A DNA stretch of 64,000 bases from Mycolicibacterium boenickei. GTDB lineage: Bacteria; Actinomycetota; Actinomycetes; Mycobacteriales; Mycobacteriaceae. Numbering within the stretch: the first letter of the stretch is position 1; each line of letters opens with the position of its first letter. This document shows, one piece after another, positions 55,962 to 64,000 of this stretch. The stretch covers positions 3,348,001 to 3,412,000 of the forward strand of contig NZ_AP022579.1 of the NCBI RefSeq assembly GCF_010731295.1, in the 5' to 3' direction. Both the position numbers and the translations under genes were made by a program. Under the pieces are notes generated by a model, which saw nothing but the letters and a program-made list of their open reading frames with translations, was not told the origin of the DNA and searched no databases.

Positions 55962-56192
55962 GCAGCTGGTTTGCCGGCACCGGGGTGTTTGCGGTGCCGA
56001 CATCGAACGCCGCATGCTGATTTCGATGCGACGTGAGAGGGAACCCGGTGAGAATCCGGGACTGTCCCGCAGCGGTATGCAGGAACGACCACCGTCATCA
56101 GCACTGGCACGCAGGGATCTGCGGCTGGGAAGCGACGGTCAGTAGGAGCACGGTTTCCGTGCGTGCCTGTGAGTCCGAAGACCTGCCAGCCG
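55962..56192 (+). promoter_or_regulatory. Cobalamin riboswitch upstream of metE
   Basis: The conserved core is visible: GGTGAGAATCCGGGACTG and CCCGCAGCGGTAT, with the B12-box-like GCACTGGCACG downstream and the closing GAGTCCGAAGACCTGCC. The outer helix P1 can form between GCTGG (55965-55969) and CCAGC (56186-56190). Binding of adenosylcobalamin should switch off metE, the B12-independent synthase, when MetH can work. Confidence 0.93.
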
Positions 56193-56193
56193 T

Positions 56194-56214
56194 ACCGGGC
56201 GCGCCGCGCCCGGT
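56194..56214 (+). terminator. Hairpin after the riboswitch, likely expression platform
   Basis: A perfect 8-base stem ACCGGGCG with CGCCCGGT and a 5-base loop sits directly after the aptamer, 120 bases ahead of metE. There is no U-run, so Rho-independent stopping is not certain; it could act in a Rho- or pausing-based way. Confidence 0.45.
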
Positions 56215-56333
56215 GGTTCATCGCCTCGCGGAATGGGCAGTGGCCGAAGACGGTTCGCTCGTGGCGGGTGGCTGTGTTCGGTTCGATGTCTCCTGGCGGT
56301 GGCCATCCCCGTCGCACGTTGAAGGACGTCGTC

Positions 56334-58610
56334 ATGAGCACAACCGCAGCAGCACCATTCACCGCCACCGTCCTCGGGTTGCCCCGAATCGGACCCAACC
56401 GCGAACTCAAACGCGCCGTCGAGAAGTACTGGGCCGGCCGCATCGATCGCGACGAACTGGAGTCTCTCGCCGCGACATTGCGCCGCGACACCTGGGAGTC
56501 GCTCGTCGCGGCCGGCGTGGACTCGGTACCGGTCAACACGTTCTCCTACTACGACCAGATACTCGACACCGCAGTTCTGGTCGGAGCCATGCCGGCCCGG
56601 GTCCGTGGGATCGCCGATGATCTCGACCGGTATTTCGCTGCCGCCCGCGGGAACGACGAAGTCGCGCCGCTCGAGATGACGAAGTGGTTCGACACCAACT
56701 ACCACTACCTCGTGCCGGAGCTCGGACGGGACACCGCCTTTGCCCTCGACCCCACCAAGGTGCGGCGCGAACTGAAAGAAGCACGTGCACAGGGAATTCC
56801 AGCGCGTCCGGTGATCATCGGACCCATTACCTTCCTGGCACTGTCAAAGGCTGTAGACGGTGCGGTCCAGCCGCTCTCTCGGCTGGACGAACTCGTCGAT
56901 GTGTACGCCGAACTGCTGGGGGCTCTGGCGGATCAGGGAGTCGGATGGGTCCAGATCGATGAACCGGTGCTGGTCACCGATATCGTCGACAATGCGGCCG
57001 AACTCGCGGAGCGGGTCTATGCCCGGCTCGGTGGCGTGAACAACCGGCCCGCGATCTTCCTGGCGACGTACTTCGGTGAACTCACCGACGCGCTGCCGGC
57101 CCTGGCCCGAACGCCGGTCGAGGCGATCGGTGTCGACCTGGTGTCCGGTTCTGCCGCTGCCCTGGCGGCGCTGCCCGGGCTCAACGACAAGCTTCTGGTG
57201 GCCGGGGTGGTGGACGGCCGCAATATCTGGCGCACCGACCTGGAACAGGCGCTTGGCACGTTGGCGATGTTGCGGGAATCGGCGGCCGCGATCGCGGTTT
57301 CTACGTCGTGCTCGACGCTGCATGTGCCGTACTCACTGGAGGCCGAACCGAATATCGATGCGGCGCTGCGTAGCTGGCTGGCCTTCGGGGCCGAGAAGGT
57401 CGACGAGGTGGTAGCCCTGGCGCGAGGTCTCGGGCAGGGACGGGACGCGATCGCGGATGAGATCGCGGCATCCGACGCCGCCCTGTCAACGCGCAGGTCC
57501 GATCCGCGGCTCAACAACGGCGCGGTCCGGGCACGGATATCGACGCTCGTAGCCTCCGGCGCAACGCGTGGACCGGCCGATCAGCGCCGCATCGCTCAGC
57601 AGGACCGGCTCAACCTTCCGGCGTTGCCCACCACCACGATCGGGTCCTACCCGCAGACCTCGGCGATTCGGGTTGCTCGTGCAGATCTGCGCTCCGGCAA
57701 GATCGATGCCGCCGAGTATCAGCGTCGGATGAAGTCCGAGATCGCTGATGTCATCAAGCTGCAGGAGGACCTGGGACTCGACGTGCTGGTGCACGGTGAG
57801 CCCGAGCGCAACGACATGGTGCAGTACTTTGCCGAGCAGCTCGATGGATTCTTCGCGACCCAGAACGGCTGGGTGCAGTCCTACGGGAGCCGGTGCGTGC
57901 GCCCGCCGATCCTCTACGGGGACGTGGCCCGGCCGGAGTCCATGACCGTCGAGTGGATCACCTACGCTCAGTCGCTCACCGACAAGCCGGTCAAGGGCAT
58001 GCTCACCGGTCCGGTCACGATCCTGGCCTGGTCGTTCGTCCGTGACGATCAGCCGCTGGCGGACACGGCTTTTCAGGTCGCCCTCGCCATCCGTGACGAG
58101 ACGGTGGACCTGCAGTCGGCCGGGATCGCCATCATCCAGGTCGACGAGCCGGCCTTGCGTGAGCTGCTGCCGTTGCGTGCCGGGGACAAGGAGGCCTACC
58201 TGCGGTGGGCGGTCGATGCGTTCCGGCTGTCCACCTCCGGCGTCGCCGATGAAACGCAGATCCACACTCACCTGTGCTACTCGGAGTTCGGTGAGGTGAT
58301 CGGGGCGATCGCCGACCTGGATGCCGACGTGACGTCCATCGAGGCGGCTCGATCACACATGGAGGTGCTCGGCGATCTCAACGCCGTCGGCTTCTCCAAC
58401 AGTGTCGGTCCGGGTGTGTACGACATCCACTCGCCGCGGGTGCCCGGGGTGGACGAGATCGTCACGTCTCTGCGCGAGGCGCTCAAAGCGATCCCCGCCG
58501 AACGACTGTGGGTAAATCCAGACTGTGGTCTGAAAACTCGTACCACGGATGAGGTGACCGAGTCGCTCAAGCATCTGGTCAGGGCCGCCGTCGAAGTTCG
58601 CGCCGGATAA
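56334..58610 (+). CDS. metE: Cobalamin-independent methionine synthase
   Basis: A 758-residue two-barrel enzyme that moves a methyl group from 5-methyltetrahydrofolate triglutamate to homocysteine with zinc, without B12. The N-terminal barrel ([25 protein letters not shown]) and C-terminal barrel ([85 protein letters not shown]) are complete; the zinc ligands His, Cys, Glu and Cys lie in HLCYSEF, HGEPER and NPDCGLK. AAGGA precedes ATG. It is controlled by the upstream cobalamin riboswitch. The frame is open through the riboswitch, but no start there is supported. Confidence 0.97.
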   Translation: MSTTAAAPFTATVLGLPRIGPNRELKRAVEKYWAGRIDRDELESLAATLRRDTWESLVAAGVDSVPVNTFSYYDQILDTAVLVGAMPARVRGIADDLDRYFAAARGNDEVAPLEMTKWFDTNYHYLVPELGRDTAFALDPTKVRRELKEARAQGIPARPVIIGPITFLALSKAVDGAVQPLSRLDELVDVYAELLGALADQGVGWVQIDEPVLVTDIVDNAAELAERVYARLGGVNNRPAIFLATYFGELTDALPALARTPVEAIGVDLVSGSAAALAALPGLNDKLLVAGVVDGRNIWRTDLEQALGTLAMLRESAAAIAVSTSCSTLHVPYSLEAEPNIDAALRSWLAFGAEKVDEVVALARGLGQGRDAIADEIAASDAALSTRRSDPRLNNGAVRARISTLVASGATRGPADQRRIAQQDRLNLPALPTTTIGSYPQTSAIRVARADLRSGKIDAAEYQRRMKSEIADVIKLQEDLGLDVLVHGEPERNDMVQYFAEQLDGFFATQNGWVQSYGSRCVRPPILYGDVARPESMTVEWITYAQSLTDKPVKGMLTGPVTILAWSFVRDDQPLADTAFQVALAIRDETVDLQSAGIAIIQVDEPALRELLPLRAGDKEAYLRWAVDAFRLSTSGVADETQIHTHLCYSEFGEVIGAIADLDADVTSIEAARSHMEVLGDLNAVGFSNSVGPGVYDIHSPRVPGVDEIVTSLREALKAIPAERLWVNPDCGLKTRTTDEVTESLKHLVRAAVEVRAG

Positions 58611-58631
58611 CCCGGCCTGCCGAGTGTGGGT

Positions 58632-58667
58632 CTTGTGCACGCGACCGGGCCGATCCTGGTGCACAAG
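58632..58667. terminator. Hairpin between convergent metE and methyltransferase
   Basis: Perfect 9-base arms, CTTGTGCAC (58632-58640) and GTGCACAAG (58659-58667), enclose an 18-base loop. It lies 22 bases after metE and 34 bases beyond the methyltransferase stop. No U-run is present. Confidence 0.5.
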
Positions 58668-58701
58668 GCCTACGCTCGTGCGGCTTCGACTCTCCCGAGC
58701 A

Positions 58702-59511
58702 TCATCCGAACTCGATGATGTTCGTCGGTGCCCGGAAGCGCTCGAGTGACCGGGACCGGTAGACGAGCGCCGCGGCCCGCGACACGACCTTGCCGCGACC
58801 GGCCGGCATCTCAAGCTCACGCACTGCGAGAACTCCTGGTATGGAACGTAACTCGTGGTACCGGTCCGCGGTGAACCAGAACGGCATCGGTGGTGCGGTG
58901 TACTGCTTGCTGAGCTTGATGCCGCGTCGCCGGGAGTACCAGCTGAGAAATCGCGGGACGCTGTCGAAGATCAGCTGCCCGCCGGGGAATCTGGCGGCGC
59001 AGGCGGCGATGAGATCGAACACCGCGTCGTGCTCCAGGTACTGGAACAATCCCTCGGCCGTGATGAGCACACCGTTGGTGGAGTCGACGTGATCCATCCA
59101 CGAGTGGTCCAGTGCCGACTGGGCCAGGTAGCGCAGCCGGTCCGAAGCCGGGAGCAACTGCTCGCGCAGCCGCACGATGGGCTCCAGATCCACTGAAAGC
59201 CAGTTCATTCCACCATTGTCGAGGCGCCAGAAGCTGGTCTGGAGCCCCTCGGCCAGGGCGACCACGCTGGCGCGGGGGTGCGTCTTGAGGTACCGGCGAG
59301 AGGCATCGTCGAACGCCAGGGCCCGAAGCGCGGTCGCCTGGTGGGTCCGGCCGAAATGGTGATAGTCGTACCCCAGACCGTCGCGCAGGGTGATCGCCAG
59401 CGGGTCCACGATGATGCCGTCAGGCCTGGCCGCCTCGGTCGCCCTCTGGTGCAGAGTCAGGAGCGCGGTTTCCGATACCGCGGTCAGATGACGTGCGTCG
59501 ATCACTGGCAT
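58702..59511 (-). CDS. SAM-dependent methyltransferase, LCM/PPM-like family
   Basis: A 269-residue class I methyltransferase of the leucine carboxyl methyltransferase-like group common in mycobacteria. PDGIIVDPLAITLRDGLGYDYHHFGRTHQATALRALAFDD, then VVALAEGLQTSFWRLDNGGMNWLSVDLEPIVRLREQLLP (SAM-binding) and GVLITAEGLFQYL are typical. Such enzymes modify carboxylates or hydroxyls of lipids or polyketides; the substrate is unknown. ATG at 59511 has TACGGT 6 bases upstream, a leaderless promoter. It diverges from the PPE1-led operon. Confidence 0.85.
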   Translation of the reverse strand: MPVIDARHLTAVSETALLTLHQRATEAARPDGIIVDPLAITLRDGLGYDYHHFGRTHQATALRALAFDDASRRYLKTHPRASVVALAEGLQTSFWRLDNGGMNWLSVDLEPIVRLREQLLPASDRLRYLAQSALDHSWMDHVDSTNGVLITAEGLFQYLEHDAVFDLIAACAARFPGGQLIFDSVPRFLSWYSRRRGIKLSKQYTAPPMPFWFTADRYHELRSIPGVLAVRELEMPAGRGKVVSRAAALVYRSRSLERFRAPTNIIEFG

Positions 59512-59523
59512 GGCTCGACCGTA
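59512..59523 (-). promoter_or_regulatory. Leaderless-type promoter of the methyltransferase
   Basis: TACGGT on the minus strand (59523-59518) is followed by 6 bases and ATG at 59511. No ribosome binding site is seen. Confidence 0.4.
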
Positions 59524-59582
59524 CCCGGGCGGGTCACTCGCGAGAGTCGTTGCCCCGGTGGGCACATCAATCCCCACATTGC

Positions 59583-59609
59583 GGGAACTTTCTGGTGACG
59601 GTGAGCGAC
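59583..59609 (+). promoter_or_regulatory. ECF-type promoter of the PPE1 operon
   Basis: GGGAACT at 59583-59589, then 16 bases, then CGAC at 59606. This is the GGGAAC-N16-CG format of ECF sigma factors (SigM, SigE, SigH groups). The distance to the GTG start is 47 bases. The same motif with the same spacing is repeated at 61130. Confidence 0.65.
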
Positions 59610-59655
59610 TAGCTGAAAGACAGGACCGGTCGACGTCCGTGCGAGGAGGTGATGC

Positions 59656-61128
59656 GTGACTGCCCCGATGTGGCTGGCGGTGCCCCCAGAGGTGCATTCT
59701 GCCGCGTTGAGTACGGGTCCCGGTCCCGGGTCCCTGGTGGCCGCAGCCGGGCAGTGGCATGCGCTGAGCACTCAATACAGCGCGGTAGCAGTCGAACTCA
59801 CACAACTGCTGGCCGAGGTGCAGGCCGGCAGCTGGGAAGGCCCCAGCGCCGCACAGTATGTGGCTGCTCATGGCCCCTACCTGGCATGGCTGGAGCAGGC
59901 CTCGGCCGACAGCGCCGTCACCGCGGTGCAGCACGAGACGGTCGCAGCCGCCTACGCCGGCGCCCTGGCGGCCATGCCCAGTCTGGCCGAGCTCGCCGCC
60001 AACCACGTCACTCACGGCATGCTGCTGGCCACCAACTTCTTCGGCGTCAACACCATCCCGATTGCCGTCAACGAGGCCGATTACGTGCGGATGTGGCTGC
60101 AGGCAGCCGAGGTGATGACGACGTACCAGGGGGTTGCGGAGAGCGCAACGGCAGCAGTGCCGTCGCCCCAGCCTGCCCCGCCGATCCTTGCGCCAGGAGG
60201 TGAGGCGCGAAGCGGTCAGCAGAACACGTCGGGCTCAGCGTCGGACACCCAGCCGCCCGGTGACATCTGGCGGCTGATCTCCGAGCTCATCTCGGGTGCG
60301 GGCAATCCCCAGCAACTCCTCGAGACGTTTCAGCAGTTCTTCGGGCAACTGGGATTCAACCCCGTGGAGGCCGCGGTGCTCGCGGTCATCGCTCTCGTCC
60401 TCTACGACATGCTCTGGTATCCCTACTACGCGTCGTATTCGCTTCTGCTGCTGCCATTTCTCGCCCCCGCGCTCAGCGCGCTGAGCGCCCTGGGCGCGCT
60501 CGCGCTCCTGCAGAACGACCTACCGGCGCCAGGTGGATCACCGGTTGCCGCTGAGGCCGGCAGCGGCGCCCATCGTACGGCGGCGACCATCGGCGCCGGC
60601 TCGGCGTTGAGCCCGTCCGGAGTGTCCACCGCCGTTCCTCAGGCGGGCGGCTCGGGCTCCGGCGCGCCCGCCACCACTACCAGCGGCACCGGCCCGGCAG
60701 CATCGACGTTCGCCGGCTATGCCGTAGCCGGCCCGGACCCGCCCGCAGTGCCATCGGGGCCGAAGTCCGGTGCGAAATCCCCTGACGGAATGGCAGATAT
60801 CCTCGCCACCGTCGCCGCGGCCCGAACGGCTGCCGCCACCGGCACGCGTCGGAAACAGATCGGCCGGAAACGAGATCGGGCCCGCAGCTATCGCCACGAG
60901 TTTCTGTCCGAGACCGCGGATGCCGCCATCGACGACCCGGCCGCCGGCCGGGACGCGCCGTCCGCCAGTGACGTGGGTACGGCCGCCCTCGGTTTCACCG
61001 GTGCGACACCCGTGGCCACCAATGCAGCCGCCGCCGGACTGGTCCAGCGGTCATCCGGCGGCGCCGCGGAGTCGATCCCGATGCTTCCCGCCACCTGGCG
61101 GAGTGATCCGAACCAGATCCGCGAATAG
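59656..61128 (+). CDS. PPE1: PPE family protein, PPE1 orthologue
   Basis: A 490-residue PPE protein. The PPE domain (about 1-165) reads [34 protein letters not shown] ... [46 protein letters not shown] ... [24 protein letters not shown] hydrophobic region spans about 240-295 ([32 protein letters not shown]) and an Ala/Ser/Gly region and basic tail follow. It closely follows PPE1 of the M. tuberculosis Rv0096-Rv0101 operon in sequence and position. Such PPE proteins are thought to handle passage across the outer membrane; a role for the metallophore is inferred. GTG at 59656 follows GAGGAGGT. No PE partner is present. Confidence 0.93.
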   Translation: MTAPMWLAVPPEVHSAALSTGPGPGSLVAAAGQWHALSTQYSAVAVELTQLLAEVQAGSWEGPSAAQYVAAHGPYLAWLEQASADSAVTAVQHETVAAAYAGALAAMPSLAELAANHVTHGMLLATNFFGVNTIPIAVNEADYVRMWLQAAEVMTTYQGVAESATAAVPSPQPAPPILAPGGEARSGQQNTSGSASDTQPPGDIWRLISELISGAGNPQQLLETFQQFFGQLGFNPVEAAVLAVIALVLYDMLWYPYYASYSLLLLPFLAPALSALSALGALALLQNDLPAPGGSPVAAEAGSGAHRTAATIGAGSALSPSGVSTAVPQAGGSGSGAPATTTSGTGPAASTFAGYAVAGPDPPAVPSGPKSGAKSPDGMADILATVAAARTAAATGTRRKQIGRKRDRARSYRHEFLSETADAAIDDPAAGRDAPSASDVGTAALGFTGATPVATNAAAAGLVQRSSGGAAESIPMLPATWRSDPNQIRE

Positions 61129-61129
61129 C

Positions 61130-61156
61130 GGGAACTTTCAATCGATTTGGTTCGAC
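61130..61156 (+). promoter_or_regulatory. Second ECF-type promoter, before the TauD-like gene
   Basis: GGGAACT at 61130-61136, 16 bases, then CGAC at 61153. It begins 2 bases after the PPE1 stop codon and 79 bases before the TauD start. It matches the site at 59583 in motif, spacing and first ten bases (GGGAACTTTC), so the biosynthetic genes may be transcribed separately from PPE1. Confidence 0.6.
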
Positions 61157-61208
61157 CAATCTGACAGCCGCACCACCGGCGCTGCGCGGTGCCGAACGAG
61201 GAGTTGAG

Positions 61209-62078
61209 TTGACGCTGAACGTGAAAGGGGAGGGGCTCGGGGCGCAAGTCACGGGCATCGACCCAAAGAATCTCGACGACATCACACGAGACGAGCTCCG
61301 TGAGCTCGTCTACCAGCACAAGCTGGTCATCCTGAAGGATCTCCATCCGACTCCGGAGGAGTTCCTCGAGTTGGGCCGCATCGTCGGCGACGTCGTCACG
61401 TACTACGAACCGATCTACCACCACAAGGATCATCCCGAGATCTTCGTCTCCTCCACTGAGGAAGGGCAGGGCGTCCCGAAGACCGGTGCGTTCTGGCATA
61501 TCGACTACATGTTCATGCCCGAGCCGTTCGCATTCTCGATGGTGCTGCCGCTGGCAGTGCCGGGCAGTGACCGCGGGACGTACTTCATCGATCTCAACAA
61601 AGTATGGGAGTCCCTCCCGGACCGGGTGCGCGACACGGTCCGGGGCACGTTCGCCACCCATGATCCCCGGCGCCACATCAAGATTCGCCCACACGATGTC
61701 TACAAGCCGATCGGCGAGGTCTGGGATGAGATCTCCACGACCACCCCGCCGATCACCTGGCCGACGGTCATCAGGCATCCGAAGACCGGGCAAGAAATCC
61801 TCTATATCTGCGCGTCGGGTACCACGAAGATCGAGGACGGGGACGGAAATGTCCTTCCGGCTGGTGTGCTGCAGGAACTCATGGCGGCCACCGGTCAACT
61901 AGACCAGGACTTCACCTCGCCGTTCATCCACACCCAGCACTATGAGGTCGGCGATGTCGTGTTGTGGGACAACCGGGTTCTGATGCACCGTGCGAAACAC
62001 GGAACCGCATCAGGAACTTTGACGACTCATCGGCTGACCATGCTGGACGGCCTCAAGACACCGGGATACGGGGTATGA
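61209..62078 (+). CDS. TauD-like Fe(II)/2-oxoglutarate isonitrile-forming oxygenase (Rv0097-like)
   Basis: A 289-residue dioxygenase of the TauD fold. The metal facial triad is HID (His97, Asp99) and His260 in VLMHRAKH; the 2-oxoglutarate arginine lies in LTTHRLTML. Orthologues (Rv0097, MmaE, ScoE) carry out a two-step oxidative decarboxylation of a beta-aminoacyl glycine adduct that leaves an isonitrile. TTG at 61209 follows GAGGAG; the TauD stop overlaps the start of fcoT. It belongs to the Rv0096-Rv0101 type operon. Confidence 0.92.
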   Translation: MTLNVKGEGLGAQVTGIDPKNLDDITRDELRELVYQHKLVILKDLHPTPEEFLELGRIVGDVVTYYEPIYHHKDHPEIFVSSTEEGQGVPKTGAFWHIDYMFMPEPFAFSMVLPLAVPGSDRGTYFIDLNKVWESLPDRVRDTVRGTFATHDPRRHIKIRPHDVYKPIGEVWDEISTTTPPITWPTVIRHPKTGQEILYICASGTTKIEDGDGNVLPAGVLQELMAATGQLDQDFTSPFIHTQHYEVGDVVLWDNRVLMHRAKHGTASGTLTTHRLTMLDGLKTPGYGV

Positions 62079-62635
62079 GTATGAGCACCGCTGAGACACT
62101 GTCGGTGACGACGGGCGCGTATGGCACTTCCCATCTGGCGCCGATCCCCGAAGACCTACTGGCCAAGGTCCTGGAACCATACTCCTACAAGGGGTGTCGC
62201 TATCTGCTCGACGCCGAGTATGAAGCCAACGAGACCTCCGTGTTCGCCGTCGGGAACTTCAGCATCAAAGAGCCCGCGTACATTCGCGACACCGGCCACT
62301 TCAACGCCGCCGAATGGGTGCTGTGCTTCAACCAACTCGCATACAGCGCGTTCGCACCGGCAATTCTCAACGAGCAGATCCCGGAATTCCGGGGCTGGTC
62401 GATCGAAGACTACTTCAACTATCAACTGCCCAGCATGTTGATCAAGACCACGGCATCTCGCTTCAGACGTCCGATCAAATCCCGGAAGTTCTCGGCACGG
62501 CTGCAGTGCAAGGACTTCGAAGTGGTGGATCGCACGATTCGCTACCTCAAGATTCCGTGCACCGTCGAATTCTGGGACGAGGACGGCGGGTCCGCGTCCG
62601 GCGACGTCGAACTGGCCGCCCTCAACATCCCCTGA
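62075..62635 (+). CDS. fcoT: FcoT-like hot-dog protein (Rv0098-like)
   Basis: A 186-residue hot-dog-fold protein, matching FcoT (Rv0098; 183 residues). Conserved segments are YKGCRYLLDAEYE, AYIRDTGHFNAAEWVLCFNQLAYSAF and WSIEDYFNYQLPSMLIKTTASRF. It was first described as a long-chain acyl-CoA thioesterase; in isonitrile lipopeptide synthesis its homologues (ScoD, MmaD) add glycine to an unsaturated acyl-carrier-protein. ATG at 62075 overlaps the TauD stop (ATGA); an internal ATG at 62081 is possible. Confidence 0.93.
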   Translation: MSMSTAETLSVTTGAYGTSHLAPIPEDLLAKVLEPYSYKGCRYLLDAEYEANETSVFAVGNFSIKEPAYIRDTGHFNAAEWVLCFNQLAYSAFAPAILNEQIPEFRGWSIEDYFNYQLPSMLIKTTASRFRRPIKSRKFSARLQCKDFEVVDRTIRYLKIPCTVEFWDEDGGSASGDVELAALNIP

Positions 62636-62653
62636 CACCGGCACGAGAGCAAC

Positions 62654-64000
62654 ATGGCTATGACACACCCACCAGCCACGGTGCTGGCACGCATCAGCGA
62701 GCGGGCACGACAGCAACCCGAGACGATCGCTCTTCGTCGGTGCGACGGAACCAGCGTGCTCCCCTACGGAGACCTCATGGCCGAAGTGGACTGGTTGGCA
62801 GCCGATCTGGTCTCCAAGGAGGTCGCGCCGGGAGACCGGGTGTTCGTCCTCTCGGACAACGGTCCCGAGACGTATCTGGCGGTGTTGGCCTGCGCGAGAG
62901 TCGGTGCCATCGCAGTCATGGTGGACGGCGCCCTCCCCACGGCAACCATGGACCGGTTCGGCGAGATCACCACTCCCGGCGCGATTCTGATCGCGCCCGG
63001 CTGCCGGATGCACACCGCCGAACTCCCGGGTTCGCTCCGGTCGATCCCTGCTCTGCATGTCAGTGTCGGCGGTGGACCGAACGGCCGTGAAGCTGATCGG
63101 GTCCCGGAAACATTGCCCGGCATCCCCGCCGGGGGAGCCGATCATCCACTGGCGATGATCTTCACCAGCGGAACGACGGGTGCACCGAAAGCAGTGCTGC
63201 TGCCGAATCGGACGTTCTACTCCGTCGCGGACATTCTGCAGCGCGAGCACTTGACCTGGGTCGACTGGGTTGTCGGCGAAACCACGTACTCACCGTTGCC
63301 CGCGACCCACATCGGTGGACTGTGGTGGATCCTGAACTGTCTGATGCAGGGCGGACTGTGTATCACCGGCGGCGAGAACGGGTTGTCGATCGGGGAGATT
63401 CTCGCTCGGAACGCTGTCGCGACGACCTGCCTGGTTCCCACCCTGTTGAGCCGGCTGGTGGCCGAGCTGCGGTCCACCGGGGCGCCGGTCCCGCCGTCGC
63501 TACGGATGGTCGGATACGGCGGATCGCGCGCCATCGCCTCTGATGTCGGCTTCGTGGAAGCCGCCGGTGTCCGGACCGCGCAGGTCTACGGGCTCAGCGA
63601 AACAGGTTGCACCGCACTGTGTCTACCCACCGATGAGGGGTCGATCGCCAGGATCGAAGCGGGCGCTGTCGGGCGGCCCTATCCCGGCGTCGAAGTCCAC
63701 CTCGATGGTGACGGCGCCGGCCCGCCCACGCGTTCCGGCGCAGATTCTGCCACCTCGGGCACGCTGTGGATCAAGTCGCCGGCGAACATGCTGGGCTACT
63801 GGGAGAACCCCGAGCGGACTGCCGAAACCCTGGTCGACGGATGGGTGAACACCGGCGACGTGCTGGACCGGCACGAGGACGGCTTCTTCTACATCAGGGG
63901 CAGGTCGTCGGAGATGATCATCTCCGGCGGCGTCAACGTCGCGCCGGACGAGGTGGACCGTATCGCCGAGGGAGTGGCCGGCGTCCGCGAGGCGGCCTGC
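62654..64000 (+). CDS. fadD10: Fatty acyl-AMP ligase FadD10, truncated by window end
   Basis: 449 codons are visible with no stop. Adenylate-forming motifs: FTSGTTGAPKAVLLP (from residue 170), YGLSETGCTALCL, GWVNTGDVL and RGRSSEMIISGGVNVAPDEVDR. The start is ATG at 62654, 18 bases after fcoT. By synteny with Rv0099 it is FadD10, which forms acyl-adenylates and loads the small carrier protein (Rv0100) rather than CoA. The gene was not in the ORF list as closed because the frame runs off the end. The carrier protein and the non-ribosomal peptide synthetase (Rv0101 type) should follow. Confidence 0.93.
   Translation, partial: MAMTHPPATVLARISERARQQPETIALRRCDGTSVLPYGDLMAEVDWLAADLVSKEVAPGDRVFVLSDNGPETYLAVLACARVGAIAVMVDGALPTATMDRFGEITTPGAILIAPGCRMHTAELPGSLRSIPALHVSVGGGPNGREADRVPETLPGIPAGGADHPLAMIFTSGTTGAPKAVLLPNRTFYSVADILQREHLTWVDWVVGETTYSPLPATHIGGLWWILNCLMQGGLCITGGENGLSIGEILARNAVATTCLVPTLLSRLVAELRSTGAPVPPSLRMVGYGGSRAIASDVGFVEAAGVRTAQVYGLSETGCTALCLPTDEGSIARIEAGAVGRPYPGVEVHLDGDGAGPPTRSGADSATSGTLWIKSPANMLGYWENPERTAETLVDGWVNTGDVLDRHEDGFFYIRGRSSEMIISGGVNVAPDEVDRIAEGVAGVREAAC

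Overview
The window comes from a mycobacterium, most likely a rapid grower (Mycolicibacterium type). Evidence: GC-rich coding, a single-chain FAS-I of 3080 residues followed by acpS, PPE proteins, two MspA-family porins, Mce-associated membrane proteins, a PknH-type sensor lipoprotein, and several genes whose start codon lies 6-8 bases after a TANNNT -10 box (leaderless transcription). From about 9.9 to 49.2 kb the order follows the M. tuberculosis Rv2524c-Rv2495c interval (fas, acpS, M20 peptidase, bcp, DUF3618, L,D-transpeptidase, tRNA-Lys, tRNA-His, orn, HerA-like ATPase, SDR, MFS, proline-rich protein, TetR, accD1-accA1-fadE19-MaoC-citE, bkdABC). Local additions are a Ca/Na antiporter, a His/Asp-rich PPE, an S9 peptidase and a lipoprotein.

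Layout. 1-4970: tail of an acyl-CoA synthetase, an amidohydrolase, a second acyl-CoA synthetase, and a pair of Mce-associated proteins. 4987-9290: a short SARP-type regulator overlapping a 38-residue membrane protein, LtrA, an MFS permease and a MerR regulator. 9958-22871: fatty acid synthase, its phosphopantetheinyl transferase, a dipeptidase, an antiporter, a peroxiredoxin and a small membrane protein. 22872-30040: small proteins, two tRNAs, an L,D-transpeptidase, SnoaL/SRPBCC/DUF899 genes, an SDR and a PPE with a histidine-rich insert behind a Zur-like box. 30041-38071: orn, a HerA-like ATPase, SDR, MFS, MmpS-like protein, S9 peptidase, TetR. 38143-49168: leucine/itaconate and branched-chain keto-acid catabolism, interrupted by a lipoprotein gene and a citE 3' relic. 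49172-56000: enoyl-CoA hydratase, an extra LspA, secreted proteins and porins. 56-58.6 kb: metE behind a cobalamin riboswitch. 59.6-64 kb: a PPE1-like gene and the start of an isonitrile lipopeptide operon (TauD-like oxygenase, FcoT, FadD10), cut by the window end.

How the genes work together. FAS-I and AcpS make the acyl chains for mycolate and other lipids. The TetR protein probably represses the accD1-citE operon through a large two-site operator between them; BkdABC supplies the acyl-CoAs that this operon degrades. The two most interesting elements concern metals: a PPE1-like protein with 12 His and 16 Asp in 31 residues downstream of a Zur-type box, and a PPE1-led isonitrile lipopeptide operon carrying two near-identical ECF-type promoter motifs. 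Together they suggest a zinc acquisition function built around PPE1-type proteins (inference).
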